NCBI RefSeq assembly: GCF_001579845.1
Contig: NZ_CP007440.1
Span: 6,284,029 to 6,348,028, forward strand
Source: Rhodoplanes sp. Z2-YC6860
GTDB lineage: Bacteria; Pseudomonadota; Alphaproteobacteria; Rhizobiales; Xanthobacteraceae
Length of the DNA: 64,000 nt
Direction: 5' to 3'
Shown piece after piece: positions 53,081-61,889 of this stretch. Under the pieces are notes generated by a model, which was given only the letters and a program-made list of their open reading frames with translations, had not been told where the DNA came from and made no database searches. The position numbers were made by a program, and so were the translations under genes. Position 1 is the stretch's first letter; every line of letters starts with the position of its first letter.

Positions 53081-54325
53081 TTGGACCAATCCCCTTCGCC
53101 CGCGCCGAAATCTGCATCCCGTTCTTTTGCGGCCTTCACCTATCCCGCCTACCGCGCCCAGTTCGCCTGCTACGTGCTGGCCATGATGGCCGACAACGTC
53201 GAGCACGTGATCAGCTACTGGATGGTGTTCCAGAAGTTCCATTCGCCGGCGCTCGCGGGCTTCGCGGTGCTGTCGCACTGGCTGCCGTTTTTGCTGTTCT
53301 CGGTCGCCGTCGGCGGACTCGCCGACCGCGTCGATCCGCGCCGCATCATCCAGTGGGGCATGGGGCTGTTCATGCTGGCCTCGGCCGGATGGGGCTTCTT
53401 CTTCGTCACCGACACGCTGTCGATGTGGGGAGCGATGGTGCTTCTCGTCATTCACGGCTGCGCTGGCGTCCTTTGGCAGACCCCGAACCAGATGCTGATC
53501 TACGACATCGTCAGCCAGGCGCATCTGCCGAGCGCGGTCCGATTGAACGCCACGGCGCGCTATCTCGGCGTGCTGGTCGGTCCCGCTGTCGGCGGCGTCA
53601 TCATGCTGACGCTCGGGCCGTCCAAGGGCATCATCGTCAACACGTTTTTCTATCTGCCGATGGTGCTCTGGCTGTTCTGGGCGCCGGCGCGGCAGGCCGG
53701 CGCCGCGGCGCGCCGCCTCGCCGTCCGCGGCCTGGCCGACATCATCGAGACCATCCGCGCCATCGCGGGTTATCCGGTCCTCACGTCGATGACGCTGCTG
53801 GCCGGACTGACATCGTTCATGGTCGGCAATGCCTACAATGCGCAGATGCCCGGCTTTGCGACCGATCTCGGCCATGGCGATCCGGGCGTGTCGTACAGCC
53901 TGCTGCTTGCCGCAGACGCGGCGGGAGCGCTGCTGGCCGGGTTTGCTTTGGAGGCCTGGAGCCGGTTCAAGCCGACGCCGCGACTTGCGATCCTTCTTTC
54001 GGCCTTATGGTGCTCGTCGCTGCTCGCCTTCGCTTGCGTGAGATACTACCCGGCTGCGCTGATCCTGCTGTTCGCCGCGGGCTTCTTCGAGCTTTCCTTC
54101 AACACCATGGCGCAGGCGCTGGTTCAGCTCGATGCGCCCGTCGACCTCCGCGGACGCGTGCTCGGTCTGTACAACATGGCAGGCCTCGGCATGCGGGCGT
54201 TCAGCGGCATCACCGTGGGACTTCTGGGCTCGGCCATCGGCATCCACTGGTCGCTCGGCGTCTCAGCGGCCGTGTTGCTGGTAATGCTGCTGTTCCTGCA
54301 CCGCCTGGCGATGAAGCGGAGCTAG
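53081..54325 (+). CDS. Major facilitator superfamily transporter
   Basis: The 414-aa protein, started at a TTG with AGGA upstream, has about 12 hydrophobic segments. The loop between segments 2 and 3 (GGLADRVDPRRII) matches the MFS GxLaDrxGrkr signature. ARYLGVLVGPAVGG and DLRGRVLGLYNMAGLG are typical of MFS_3/enterobactin-exporter-like proteins. It is probably an exporter of a small molecule. It follows the FAD monooxygenase by 263 bp including a repeat, so it is not clearly in the same operon. Confidence 0.85.
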   Translation: MDQSPSPAPKSASRSFAAFTYPAYRAQFACYVLAMMADNVEHVISYWMVFQKFHSPALAGFAVLSHWLPFLLFSVAVGGLADRVDPRRIIQWGMGLFMLASAGWGFFFVTDTLSMWGAMVLLVIHGCAGVLWQTPNQMLIYDIVSQAHLPSAVRLNATARYLGVLVGPAVGGVIMLTLGPSKGIIVNTFFYLPMVLWLFWAPARQAGAAARRLAVRGLADIIETIRAIAGYPVLTSMTLLAGLTSFMVGNAYNAQMPGFATDLGHGDPGVSYSLLLAADAAGALLAGFALEAWSRFKPTPRLAILLSALWCSSLLAFACVRYYPAALILLFAAGFFELSFNTMAQALVQLDAPVDLRGRVLGLYNMAGLGMRAFSGITVGLLGSAIGIHWSLGVSAAVLLVMLLFLHRLAMKRS

Positions 54326-54488
54326 TACCCCGAATCCAAAGTTCGCATCATTTCCCGGCAGACATTTTTTGCGAACTTCGGATAGCTATCCTTCAAACAC
54401 TCCGTGATGATATTGCCGACCGGGCGCCCCTCGCCTGTATTGTGCGCGTCACATAACAAACCATTGGGGTGGCAGGAGGAGGCACTCG

Positions 54489-54962
54489 ATGGCAATGCTC
54501 CCGATAAGCCCATTCAAGGTCGCACGTAACGGCGACCGATACGCAGCTCATCGCGACGTTGGCATCGGCACCCTTTCTTTCAAGGTCACAGCTGCGGACA
54601 GCAACGGGGCGTTTCTGGTGGCCGAGATCGCGCACCATGCCAAAGGCGGTCCTCCGCGACATTTGCATCGCGATCAGGACGAGTGGTTTCACGTCACTGA
54701 AGGTGAATACATCGTCGAAATTGGCGACGAGCGATACCGGCTTGGGCCGGGCGACTCGGCCTTCGGGCCGCGTGGACTACCGCACTGCTGGGCCAACGTC
54801 AGCGAAGGACCGGGACGGATTGCTTTCGTGTTTACACCCGCAGGTCAAGCGGAGGCGTTCTTCCTGGAAATCACCAAGGCAAACGCAATGGCGCCGACGG
54901 ACCCGGCGTTTTGGCTGCCGTTCGGAATGGCATTGGTGGGGCCGCCTCTGAAAGTGACATGA
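54489..54962 (+). CDS. Cupin-domain protein
   Basis: The 157-aa cytoplasmic protein has a single cupin barrel. Motif 1 is PPRHLHRDQDEWFHVTEGEYIVEIG and motif 2 is LGPGDSAFGPRGLPHCWANV (in outline), giving His, His, Glu and His as likely metal ligands. GGAGGAGG precedes the start. Similar cupins occur in many catabolic and regulatory settings. No neighbour indicates a substrate. Confidence 0.82.
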   Translation: MAMLPISPFKVARNGDRYAAHRDVGIGTLSFKVTAADSNGAFLVAEIAHHAKGGPPRHLHRDQDEWFHVTEGEYIVEIGDERYRLGPGDSAFGPRGLPHCWANVSEGPGRIAFVFTPAGQAEAFFLEITKANAMAPTDPAFWLPFGMALVGPPLKVT

Positions 54963-55230
54963 CCACTCCGGCCGCTATCGGGCATCCGCGCCACAGGCTG
55001 CCTCGTTCTGTTGCCGGTGGTTGGCCGCGAAAGCGGCCCTGAGATCGAACGCGGGTTTGCAACAGGCGCTTGGCCAGTTGAAGGGCCGGCGATGGCTCTT
55101 GTCAGGCACAATCAGATGCCGCACGCTTTGCAAGGCCTGGGTGCTTGTTGCAGATGGCAAGTCAAATAACGGCGATTGTTACCGCTTCCCTCGCAGGGAC
55201 AGTTTCACGGGGCGTAAAAGGAGTGCGCGC

Positions 55231-55746
55231 ATGTCATCGCTAATCCCGACCGTCAGCGCCTTGGAGCGCCGCCTTGCAGGTTTGCCGGTGGTGAAACAGT
55301 CAGCGCGCGAGGTCGTCGTGAGTGCGGGCTCACAGACGGGAAAACTGCTTTTCCTGAGAAGCGGTGCCGTAGAGGTCATCAAGGACGGCGTCCATATTGC
55401 CAACGTCTCGGCCGCCGGCTCGGTGTTTGGCGAACAGGCCGTCCTCTTGGACCAGCCCCATACGGCCGACGTGAAGACGGTGGAGGACTCCGAGTTCTAT
55501 GTTGCCGATGCGCAGACCATCCTTTCAGGCGATCCAACGATCGCCCTTTATGTCGCCGCGGTCCTTGCACGCCGGCTCGACGCTGCCAACCGCTCGCTGA
55601 TCGAGGTCAAGCGGCAGCTGGAAGCCGGCAAGCCTTCCGAGATGATCGGCAAGATGGTGGAAAAAGTGCAGGAGCAACTCAATTTCAGCGATGGCGCCAG
55701 TCTCGTCTACGGCGGCTATCCATACGATCCGCATCTTGCCCGATAA
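55231..55746 (+). CDS. Stand-alone cyclic-nucleotide-binding-fold protein
   Basis: The protein has 171 aa from the ATG at 55231, with AAAAGGAG upstream. It is almost only a CRP-like beta-barrel: LFLRSGAVEVIKDGVHIANVSAAGSVFGEQAVLLDQPHTADV in outline (about 33-75) and a C-helix. The phosphate-binding Arg of the GE-x(6-8)-RTA signature is replaced by His (PHTA). There is no helix-turn-helix or enzyme domain. It may bind another ligand or act through protein contacts. The 268-bp region upstream holds nothing recognisable. Confidence 0.78.
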   Translation: MSSLIPTVSALERRLAGLPVVKQSAREVVVSAGSQTGKLLFLRSGAVEVIKDGVHIANVSAAGSVFGEQAVLLDQPHTADVKTVEDSEFYVADAQTILSGDPTIALYVAAVLARRLDAANRSLIEVKRQLEAGKPSEMIGKMVEKVQEQLNFSDGASLVYGGYPYDPHLAR

Positions 55747-55807
55747 GACAATGCGCTGAAGAGATGCGGGTGAGCTTCCGAGCCTCAACGCTCGCCCGCG
55801 CCGCCTG

Positions 55808-56305
55808 TCAGTTGCCCTTCCGATAGAACGCGTAGTCGGCCGAATATGGCGCGCTCAGCAACGCGCCTGCGGCTGGGCACGCCCCTTCGGCGTTGCCGCC
55901 CTTGGTGTCGAGCCGCAGGACCGTCGTCACATCGGTGAGCCGGCCCTTGCCGGCATGCGACGTTGCCTCGAGCTTGAGCAGCGGAATGTCCTGCGCTGTC
56001 GCGCCGGACGCCCGGCCGACAGCTTTGGCCGCGACGATGCTGCCGTCGTCGAGCGCCCAATGCGGACCGGCATAGTGACGGCCGACAGTCTTGCCGCCTT
56101 CGATCAACGTCGCGATCGGCTCGCGGAATTGCCAGGCGAGCTTGCCGGATGCGTCCGCTTTGCACTCGTAAACCTGCGCACCTTCGGCATGAAGCCGGAC
56201 GACCAGTGTTTCGCCGGACACCGCGATCGCGGCGGGGATTTCGGCAGAGGCGGCTGCCGATACTAGTGCAACGGTCAAAAGGCCCGCCAGCGACATCCGT
56301 TTCAT
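55808..56305 (-). CDS. Exported DUF3455 protein
   Basis: The 165-aa protein has a signal peptide (1-21, ending ASAEIP). The DUF3455 pattern follows: LHAEGAQVYECKADASGKLAWQFREPIATL and GRHYAGPHWALDDGS, ending in SADYAFYRKGN (all in outline). AGGAGGAC precedes the ATG at 56305. Function is unknown for the family. It is 14 bp downstream of the PEP-mutase-family gene on the same strand and probably cotranscribed. Confidence 0.85.
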   Translation of the reverse strand: MKRMSLAGLLTVALVSAAASAEIPAAIAVSGETLVVRLHAEGAQVYECKADASGKLAWQFREPIATLIEGGKTVGRHYAGPHWALDDGSIVAAKAVGRASGATAQDIPLLKLEATSHAGKGRLTDVTTVLRLDTKGGNAEGACPAAGALLSAPYSADYAFYRKGN

Positions 56306-56319
56306 CGAAAGTCCTCCTC

Positions 56320-57180
56320 TCACGCCTGATATTTGGTTTCCTTGCTCCAGTAGTCCGGGAAACCCACGATGCCTTGCAGATCGGTGAACGACACCGCCTG
56401 GGGCTGCGCCGCCTTTGAACCAGGTTTCAACGCGTCGAGCGTCCCCTGAATGGCGGAGACCGCAGAGGACAACAGCATCACCGGGTAGAGCGCGAGCTTG
56501 TAACCGATCTCGTGCAGTTTCGCCGGCGGCAGCACCGGCGTCTTGCCGCCCGGCACCATGTTGGCCATGCAGGGCTTTGTCATGACCGAGCAGAACCGGC
56601 GCATCTCGTCCTCGGTTTCGGGCGCCTCGAAGAAAATGATGTCGGCCCCTTCGGCTTCGAAATCCATGCAGCGCGCCAGCGCCTCGTCGAAGCCGTGCAC
56701 CGCGCGGGCATCGGTGCGCGCCATGATGAGAATATCGGTGTTGGCGCGAGCGTCCACCGCGGCACGGATCTTCATCCGCGCCTCCTCGCGCGAGATCACC
56801 TGCTTGCCGCGGGTGTGGCCGCATTTCTTCGGGCTGACCTGATCCTCGATCATCACGCAGGCGGCGCCGGCGCGCGCATATTCGATCACCGTGCGCTGCA
56901 CGTTCAGCGCATTGCCGTAGCCGGTATCGCCATCGCCGATCACCGGCATGTCGCCCGCCGCCGCGCAGCAGTTGCGCAGCGTGTCGAGCATCTCGCTGAA
57001 CGAAATGAGGCCGGTGTCCGGCAGGCCGAGCCGCGCCGCCGACACCGCAAAGCCGCTCATGAACGTGACCTTGAAGCCTGCAGCCGCGACGAGCTTCGCC
57101 GACAATCCGTCATAGCAACCCGGCATGACGTCGATATGGGGTTGAGCGAGCACTTCGCGCAGGCGTTGGGCGGGTGTCAC
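56320..57180 (-). CDS. Isocitrate lyase/PEP mutase-family enzyme (oxaloacetate decarboxylase-like)
   Basis: The 286-aa TIM-barrel protein starts at a GTG with GAGGA upstream. It has the metal site GDGDTGYGNA (about 83-92) and the signature QVSPKKCGHTRGK (about 114-126), the PEPM/ICL KKCGH loop with its catalytic Cys. It forms or breaks a C-C bond next to a carboxylate: oxaloacetate decarboxylase, 2-methylisocitrate lyase-like or a related lyase. Exact identity cannot be set. Confidence 0.85.
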   Translation of the reverse strand: MTPAQRLREVLAQPHIDVMPGCYDGLSAKLVAAAGFKVTFMSGFAVSAARLGLPDTGLISFSEMLDTLRNCCAAAGDMPVIGDGDTGYGNALNVQRTVIEYARAGAACVMIEDQVSPKKCGHTRGKQVISREEARMKIRAAVDARANTDILIMARTDARAVHGFDEALARCMDFEAEGADIIFFEAPETEDEMRRFCSVMTKPCMANMVPGGKTPVLPPAKLHEIGYKLALYPVMLLSSAVSAIQGTLDALKPGSKAAQPQAVSFTDLQGIVGFPDYWSKETKYQA

Positions 57181-58081
57181 GGCGTGTCCTCTTTGTGAAG
57201 CAGAACCACCGAACGCTGATCGTCCCGGTGGCTTCCGTCAAGCGTCCGATGGTGTCCGGCGCCCGGCGTTTTTCGTTTTGCATTCTTGCAAATCACGTGT
57301 AGACGCGAATTTGCCTCGTTCGTTGAGAGCGTCATCTAGAGACGTCTATTTGGCGGAGCGGGGTGTGGCGCCTGCAGGCGTGGCTCGTGACCACGTCCCA
57401 GGGTGTGAGGTCATTGTCCGTCCCCGATGAGGGGGCCGCCTTCAGTGGCAGGGCGCGGTCGGGTGAAAGCGGGCGCAAATGCCCCCTGGAGCATGGTGGG
57501 TGAAAGCCCAGCCGGTCCGATCGAATCTCGAACGGTGGCCTCGCAATAAATCGCCACAGTGGAGCGCCGGGAGGCGAGCGGACCTGATCGCAAAGGTCCG
57601 CGGGCGCCCTCGCAAAGCGCCCAGATATCTGCGCCGTCTCGGCGCTCCGCTCCCTCACTCATGTGAGGGGAAGGAAAAGAGAGAGGCGCTGGCCCCGCGC
57701 CTGATCTGAAGGGGGCGATGACGCACGCCTGTATGGATATTGAGGGGACGCGTTGAGGAACGCGGCTGTTTGAAAATTGAATCGGTAATCACCGCCGCCA
57801 GCCCACCCACCGGGTCATTGCCGGGCTTGACCCGGCAATCCATGAGAGGCCGCAGCAAAGGGAATCGTAAGAACATGCGTCGTTGCGTCACCGGATGGGC
57901 CCCCGCGTCAAGCGCGGGGGTGACGACCACCTTTGTTGACGGAGGCGCGGTTCTCTGCACCACACGCTTGGTTCTCTGCCCCAAGCACGCCCGGCGGTAC
58001 GACGCTGTGCTTTGGATGGTTTTACCCAAGAACGACGGTGTGTCTGGTGCGTGCGCCAGCGCAATCCAGGTCAGCACAATT
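57181..58081. other. 0.9-kb region with no convincing gene
   Basis: Open frames here are short and overlap without ribosome sites or recognisable motifs. From 57421 to about 57720 the DNA carries many short hairpin-forming tracts (for example GCGGACCTGATCGCAAAGGTCCGC and GGCGCTGGCCCCGCGCC). This composition differs from coding DNA and looks like a repeated or decayed element or a structured RNA. A double-hairpin repeat follows at 57816-57922. Confidence 0.5.
57816..57922. repeat. Double-hairpin intergenic repeat, copy 3
   Basis: The hairpins ATTGCCGGGCTTGACCCGG (about 57817-57839) and GCCCCCGCGTCAAGCGCGGG (about 57899-57921) are spaced and oriented as in the copies at 50627 and 52923. Confidence 0.75.
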
Positions 58082-59059
58082 CTAGTTTGCCGGTGCGATG
58101 CCGGCCACCTTGAGGGCCGCGGCATAAGCGTCGCGCTCCTGCTTCAAGGCGGCCACAGATTCCTCGAGCGACAGCCCGCCGCGCACGATGCCGAGCTTGC
58201 TCAGCTTCGCGGCAATGTCCGGCGACCTGGCAAAGCTGCTGATCTCCTTGCGCAAAGCCACAGCGATCGGCTCGGGCGTCGCAGCCGGCGCGAAGAAGCC
58301 GTTCCACGACGAGAACTGGAAGCCCGCAATGGTCTCGGCCACCGTCGGAATATCCGGCGCCGCGGCGATCCGCTGCGGCGTGCCGACGGCAATCAGCCTG
58401 ATCTTGTCGCTGTCGATGTGCGGCAGCAGCGACGACGAATTGCCGAAATAAAGATCGACCTGCCCCGCGATCAGATCGGAGATTGCCTGCGGCTCGCTCT
58501 TCTGCGGCACCATCACCAGGTTGATTCCGGCCTGTGCGAACAGCAGCACCGGAGCGAGATGACTGATGTTCTGCGTGCCCGCGACGGTGAAGTTGAGCTT
58601 GCCGGGATTGGCCTTCGCGTAAGCGATGAACTCGGGCAGCGTCCTCACCGGCAATTCGCGCCGGATTGCAATCATCTGCGTGCCGGTGCCGATGTTGGAG
58701 AGCGGCACGAGCTGCTTGCCTGGATCGAAGCTCAGCTTCTGCACCTGCGGCGTCAGCACGACAACGGATGCTGCCGCGAACATCAGCGTGTAGCCGTCGG
58801 GCGCAGCACTCGACACCTGAGCGGAGCCGACCGCGCCGCCGGCGCTCGGCCGGTTCTCGATCACGAAGGTCTGGCCGAACTTGGCGGTGAGATGCTGCGC
58901 GCCGAGCCGCGCCATCATGTCGGTGTTGCCGCCGGCGCCGAACGGCACGATGACGGTCACCGGCCGGCTCGGCCAGTCGTCGGCAAGGGAGACGCTCGCA
59001 GTCTCCCCGAGCACCGCGAGCGCGGACAGCAGCAAAGCCAGGCGACCAACAGAGAGCAT
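58082..59059 (-). CDS. Bug-family (TctC-like) periplasmic solute-binding protein
   Basis: The protein has 325 aa from the ATG at 59059 and a signal peptide ending ASVSLADDWPSRP. Bug motifs: PVTVIVPFGAGGNTDMMAR, FVIENRPSAGGAVGSAQV and DGYTLMFAA. It is a single-gene unit divergent from the URC operon, with a 331-bp gap. It might bring in a pyrimidine-related or other acid; that is inference. A short variant start at 59119 has no signal peptide at its N-terminus. Confidence 0.9.
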   Translation of the reverse strand: MLSVGRLALLLSALAVLGETASVSLADDWPSRPVTVIVPFGAGGNTDMMARLGAQHLTAKFGQTFVIENRPSAGGAVGSAQVSSAAPDGYTLMFAAASVVVLTPQVQKLSFDPGKQLVPLSNIGTGTQMIAIRRELPVRTLPEFIAYAKANPGKLNFTVAGTQNISHLAPVLLFAQAGINLVMVPQKSEPQAISDLIAGQVDLYFGNSSSLLPHIDSDKIRLIAVGTPQRIAAAPDIPTVAETIAGFQFSSWNGFFAPAATPEPIAVALRKEISSFARSPDIAAKLSKLGIVRGGLSLEESVAALKQERDAYAAALKVAGIAPAN

Positions 59060-59390
59060 GTCATTCCCCTGTTTCTTGGGAGGATGCCTGTGCGGCCGTG
59101 CCTTGTCGCGCAGGCCCATCCCTTCAGAGTTAGCTGCAGTGCAGCAAGCAACTCCCGCGCCAGATCACCCCACAAGTCCCGCCGGCCCGACGTTAACCGG
59201 CTGATCAGAAAAGAAGTTCTCCTACCCTGTAGCGGCCGGCCGAGAGAGTGGCTATATTGTTTTTTTAGTGGGTGGTCGAAGCGTCTGGTCGCGTCGCCCC
59301 CGCTAAATAGTCAAAACCTGATCTGTCGGCCCGTCATCCTGGCGGGCCGAAGACCTTTTTGGAACAGACTGCTTTTTGGAACCGACTGCG
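59060..59390. other. Divergent intergenic region upstream of the URC operon
   Basis: The 331-bp gap must hold promoters for the Bug receptor and URC1. A TATATT box lies at 59253-59258 followed by an eight-base T-tract, but no matching -35 is clear. Its right end is a 17-bp tandem repeat directly abutting the URC1 start. Confidence 0.4.
59356..59389 (+). repeat. 17-bp tandem repeat directly before URC1
   Basis: TTTTTGGAACAGACTGC (59356-59372) is repeated as TTTTTGGAACCGACTGC (59373-59389), with one mismatch and no spacer. The second copy ends one base before the URC1 ATG and supplies its upstream region. Confidence 0.75.
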
Positions 59391-60647
59391 ATGACTGCGC
59401 CGAACCGACCGGACCACATTCGCCTCACCTCGCATCCCGACCCCGAGGGCAAAGCCCGCTTCCCGATCCAATGGGACGCGCCGACCGCGCGCGAGCGCGG
59501 CCCGGTGATCGGCACGGTGTCAAAGCCCGGGCTCCGCAATGTCATCGGCAGCCATGGCGGCTCCTATTCGGTGTATCGCGCGCTCGCGGTGTCAGCAGGC
59601 GCGCTCGACCCGATCCGGCGCCCGGACCTCACCAACACCTATCCCGCGGCCAATATCGGTCCGTTCCCGCAATGGACCGAGCCTGAGAAGATCGTCTCGC
59701 TCGATCCGTGGGGCCATCTCGTCGCCGACGTCTACAAGCAGGAGATCGCCGAAGGCCTCGATATCCGTCCGACCATCGCGATCACCCGCGCCCGCCTCGA
59801 CCTGATCGAGATCCGCGAAGCGCTGGAAGCCGGACGGTTGAAGGCCGACGGCCACTCGATCCATGAGAACGGCTCGGTGTCCGTGGTCAAGGTCGCGATC
59901 GATCCGGTGTGGTACCTCCCCGGCATCGCGCAGCGCTTCGGCACCACCGAGACAACGTTGCGGCGGACTCTCTTTGAACAAACCTCGGGCATGTTCCCCG
60001 AGCTCGTCACGCGTCCCGACCTGCACGTGTTCCTGCCGCCGATCGGCGGCATCACGGTCTATCTGTTCGGCGACATGGGCCGGCTGACCGATCCGCGCAC
60101 CAAGTTCACCTGCCGCGTTCATGACGAATGCAACGGCTCCGACGTGTTCGGCTCCGACATCTGCACCTGCCGGCCGTATCTCATTCACGGCATCGAGGAA
60201 TGCGCACGCGCGGCCCAGCAGGGCGAGTTCGGCATCATCGTCTACAACCGCAAGGAAGGCCGCGCGCTCGGCGAAGTGACCAAGTTCTTGGTCTACAACG
60301 CCCGCAAGCGCCAGGAGGGCGGCGACGCCGCCGCGACCTATTTCGAGCGCACCGAATGCGTGGCCGGCGTGCAGGACGCGCGTTTCCAGCAGCTCATGCC
60401 CGACGCGCTGCACTGGCTCGGCATCCGCCACATCGACCGCTTCGTCTCGATGAGCGACATGAAGCACGACGCGCTGGTCGGCCAGGGCATCGACATCGTC
60501 GAGCGCATTCCGATTCCGCCGGAGCTCGTGCCGCCGGATGCGCACGTGGAGATCGAGGCGAAGAAAGCCGCCGGTTACTACACGCCGGAGCCGCAGAAGC
60601 CCGGGGCCCTCGAGAACACCTCCGGCAGGCCGCTCGAAAAGTACTGA
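59391..60647 (+). CDS. URC1-type GTP cyclohydrolase II-like protein (uracil catabolism)
   Basis: The 418-aa protein combines a roughly 200-residue N-terminal extension with a GTP-cyclohydrolase-II domain. The zinc cysteines are intact: C247-x10-C258-x-C260 (HDECNGSDVFGSDICTC). The catalytic stretch reads NRKEGRALGEVTKFLVYNAR, against RQEGRGIGL in RibA, so the chemistry is probably altered. In the URC pathway this protein acts with URC4 to open the uracil ring of a ribosyl-uracil intermediate. It is followed after two bases by the URC4 gene. A start at the TTG at 59376 is less likely. Confidence 0.88.
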   Translation: MTAPNRPDHIRLTSHPDPEGKARFPIQWDAPTARERGPVIGTVSKPGLRNVIGSHGGSYSVYRALAVSAGALDPIRRPDLTNTYPAANIGPFPQWTEPEKIVSLDPWGHLVADVYKQEIAEGLDIRPTIAITRARLDLIEIREALEAGRLKADGHSIHENGSVSVVKVAIDPVWYLPGIAQRFGTTETTLRRTLFEQTSGMFPELVTRPDLHVFLPPIGGITVYLFGDMGRLTDPRTKFTCRVHDECNGSDVFGSDICTCRPYLIHGIEECARAAQQGEFGIIVYNRKEGRALGEVTKFLVYNARKRQEGGDAAATYFERTECVAGVQDARFQQLMPDALHWLGIRHIDRFVSMSDMKHDALVGQGIDIVERIPIPPELVPPDAHVEIEAKKAAGYYTPEPQKPGALENTSGRPLEKY

Positions 60648-60649
60648 TC

Positions 60650-61876
60650 GTGTCAGAAGCGTCTGCTGCGAAGTCGTTGCTCAATGCCAGTGCCGTGCGC
60701 GAACGCGCGCACAAGATGCTGGCTCTCGGCGACCAACTGCCGAACTTCCGGGTCGATCTCGGCAAGCTCGAAGGCGCGGCGCAGCTCGTGATCGATACCA
60801 CGCGGGCCGCCTATCCGACGCTGGATGTGCCATTCCATTCGCGCTGGCGGCACTTCGACATCGACGGCTTCGACTACTGGAAAGAGATCGACGAGGCGAT
60901 GGCATGGCCGTCACCGGCGGAGCGTTCGCGCACCGCGATGGATCTCGCGATCATCAGCGTGCTGCTCGATGCCGGCGCGGGACCCGGCTGGCGATTCCTT
61001 TACGACGTGAGCGGCGAGTATGTCAGCCGCTCCGAGGGCCTGGCGCTTGCCAGCCTGGTGATGTTCCGCAACTGCGAATTCTCCAAGTGGCCGAGCTATC
61101 CGTTGCGGGTCGACGGCGAAATCCTCGCGGCGCTCACCGAAGACAAGCTCATCAAGGGCTTCCAGGTCACGGCGCAGAACCCGCTGGCGGGCGTGGCCGG
61201 TCGCGTCGCGCTGTTGCGCCGACTCGGTCAGACCGTGCTGGCGAAGCCTGAGGTTTTCGGTACCAAAGATACGCCGCGGCCGGGTGGCATATTCGACCAT
61301 CTCGCTTCGCTCGCCGAGAACGGCCGCATCGCCGCGCCGGTGATCCTGCGCGAGGTGCTGACGCATCTCGGACCGATCTGGCCGTCGCGGCTGACGCTCG
61401 GCGGCATTGCGCTCGGCGACTGCTGGAAGCATGCGTCAATGAAAACCGACGACGCGACCAACGGACTCGTGCCGCTGCACAAGCTGTCGCAATGGCTGTC
61501 CTACTCGCTGATCGAGCCGCTGCAATGGGTCGGCATTGAGGTCACCGACATCGACGGGCTGACGGGCCTGGCCGAATACCGCAACGGCGGGCTGTTCATC
61601 GACACGGATGTGCTCACGTTGCGCGATCCGGCGGCGGCGCAGCGCGAGCACACGGTCGACTCCGAGCTGGTCGTCGAATGGCGCACACTGACGGTGGCGC
61701 TGCTCGATCGTCTCGCCGACGTCGTGCGAACCAAGCTCAACATGGATCGCCAGTCGTTGCCGCTCGCCCGCATCCTGCAGGGCGGCACATGGACCGCCGG
61801 CCGCAGCGTCGCGAAACGCAAGCGCGCCGACGGCGGCCCGCCGCTGAAGATCGTCAGCGACGGCACGGTATTTTGA
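60650..61876 (+). CDS. URC4/urg3-type DUF1688 protein (uracil catabolism)
   Basis: The 408-aa protein starts at a GTG two bases after URC1. It matches the DUF1688 family: [18 protein letters not shown] near residue 25, [41 protein letters not shown] and [16 protein letters not shown] (in outline). URC4 is required for uracil degradation in yeast and bacteria, but its reaction is still unresolved. Its position between URC1 and UPRT supports the pathway assignment. Confidence 0.9.
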   Translation: MSEASAAKSLLNASAVRERAHKMLALGDQLPNFRVDLGKLEGAAQLVIDTTRAAYPTLDVPFHSRWRHFDIDGFDYWKEIDEAMAWPSPAERSRTAMDLAIISVLLDAGAGPGWRFLYDVSGEYVSRSEGLALASLVMFRNCEFSKWPSYPLRVDGEILAALTEDKLIKGFQVTAQNPLAGVAGRVALLRRLGQTVLAKPEVFGTKDTPRPGGIFDHLASLAENGRIAAPVILREVLTHLGPIWPSRLTLGGIALGDCWKHASMKTDDATNGLVPLHKLSQWLSYSLIEPLQWVGIEVTDIDGLTGLAEYRNGGLFIDTDVLTLRDPAAAQREHTVDSELVVEWRTLTVALLDRLADVVRTKLNMDRQSLPLARILQGGTWTAGRSVAKRKRADGGPPLKIVSDGTVF

Positions 61877-61889
61877 ATCGGGGGTTACG

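Noticed and set aside
54326-54488. A short gene between the MFS transporter and the cupin
   Set aside because: Frames there are under 100 codons, overlap the cupin on the wrong strand, and lack ribosome sites.
57332-57709. Short proteins of 76-108 aa in the gene-poor region
   Set aside because: They overlap on both strands, have Arg/Pro-rich shadow composition, and follow hairpin-rich DNA rather than codon structure.
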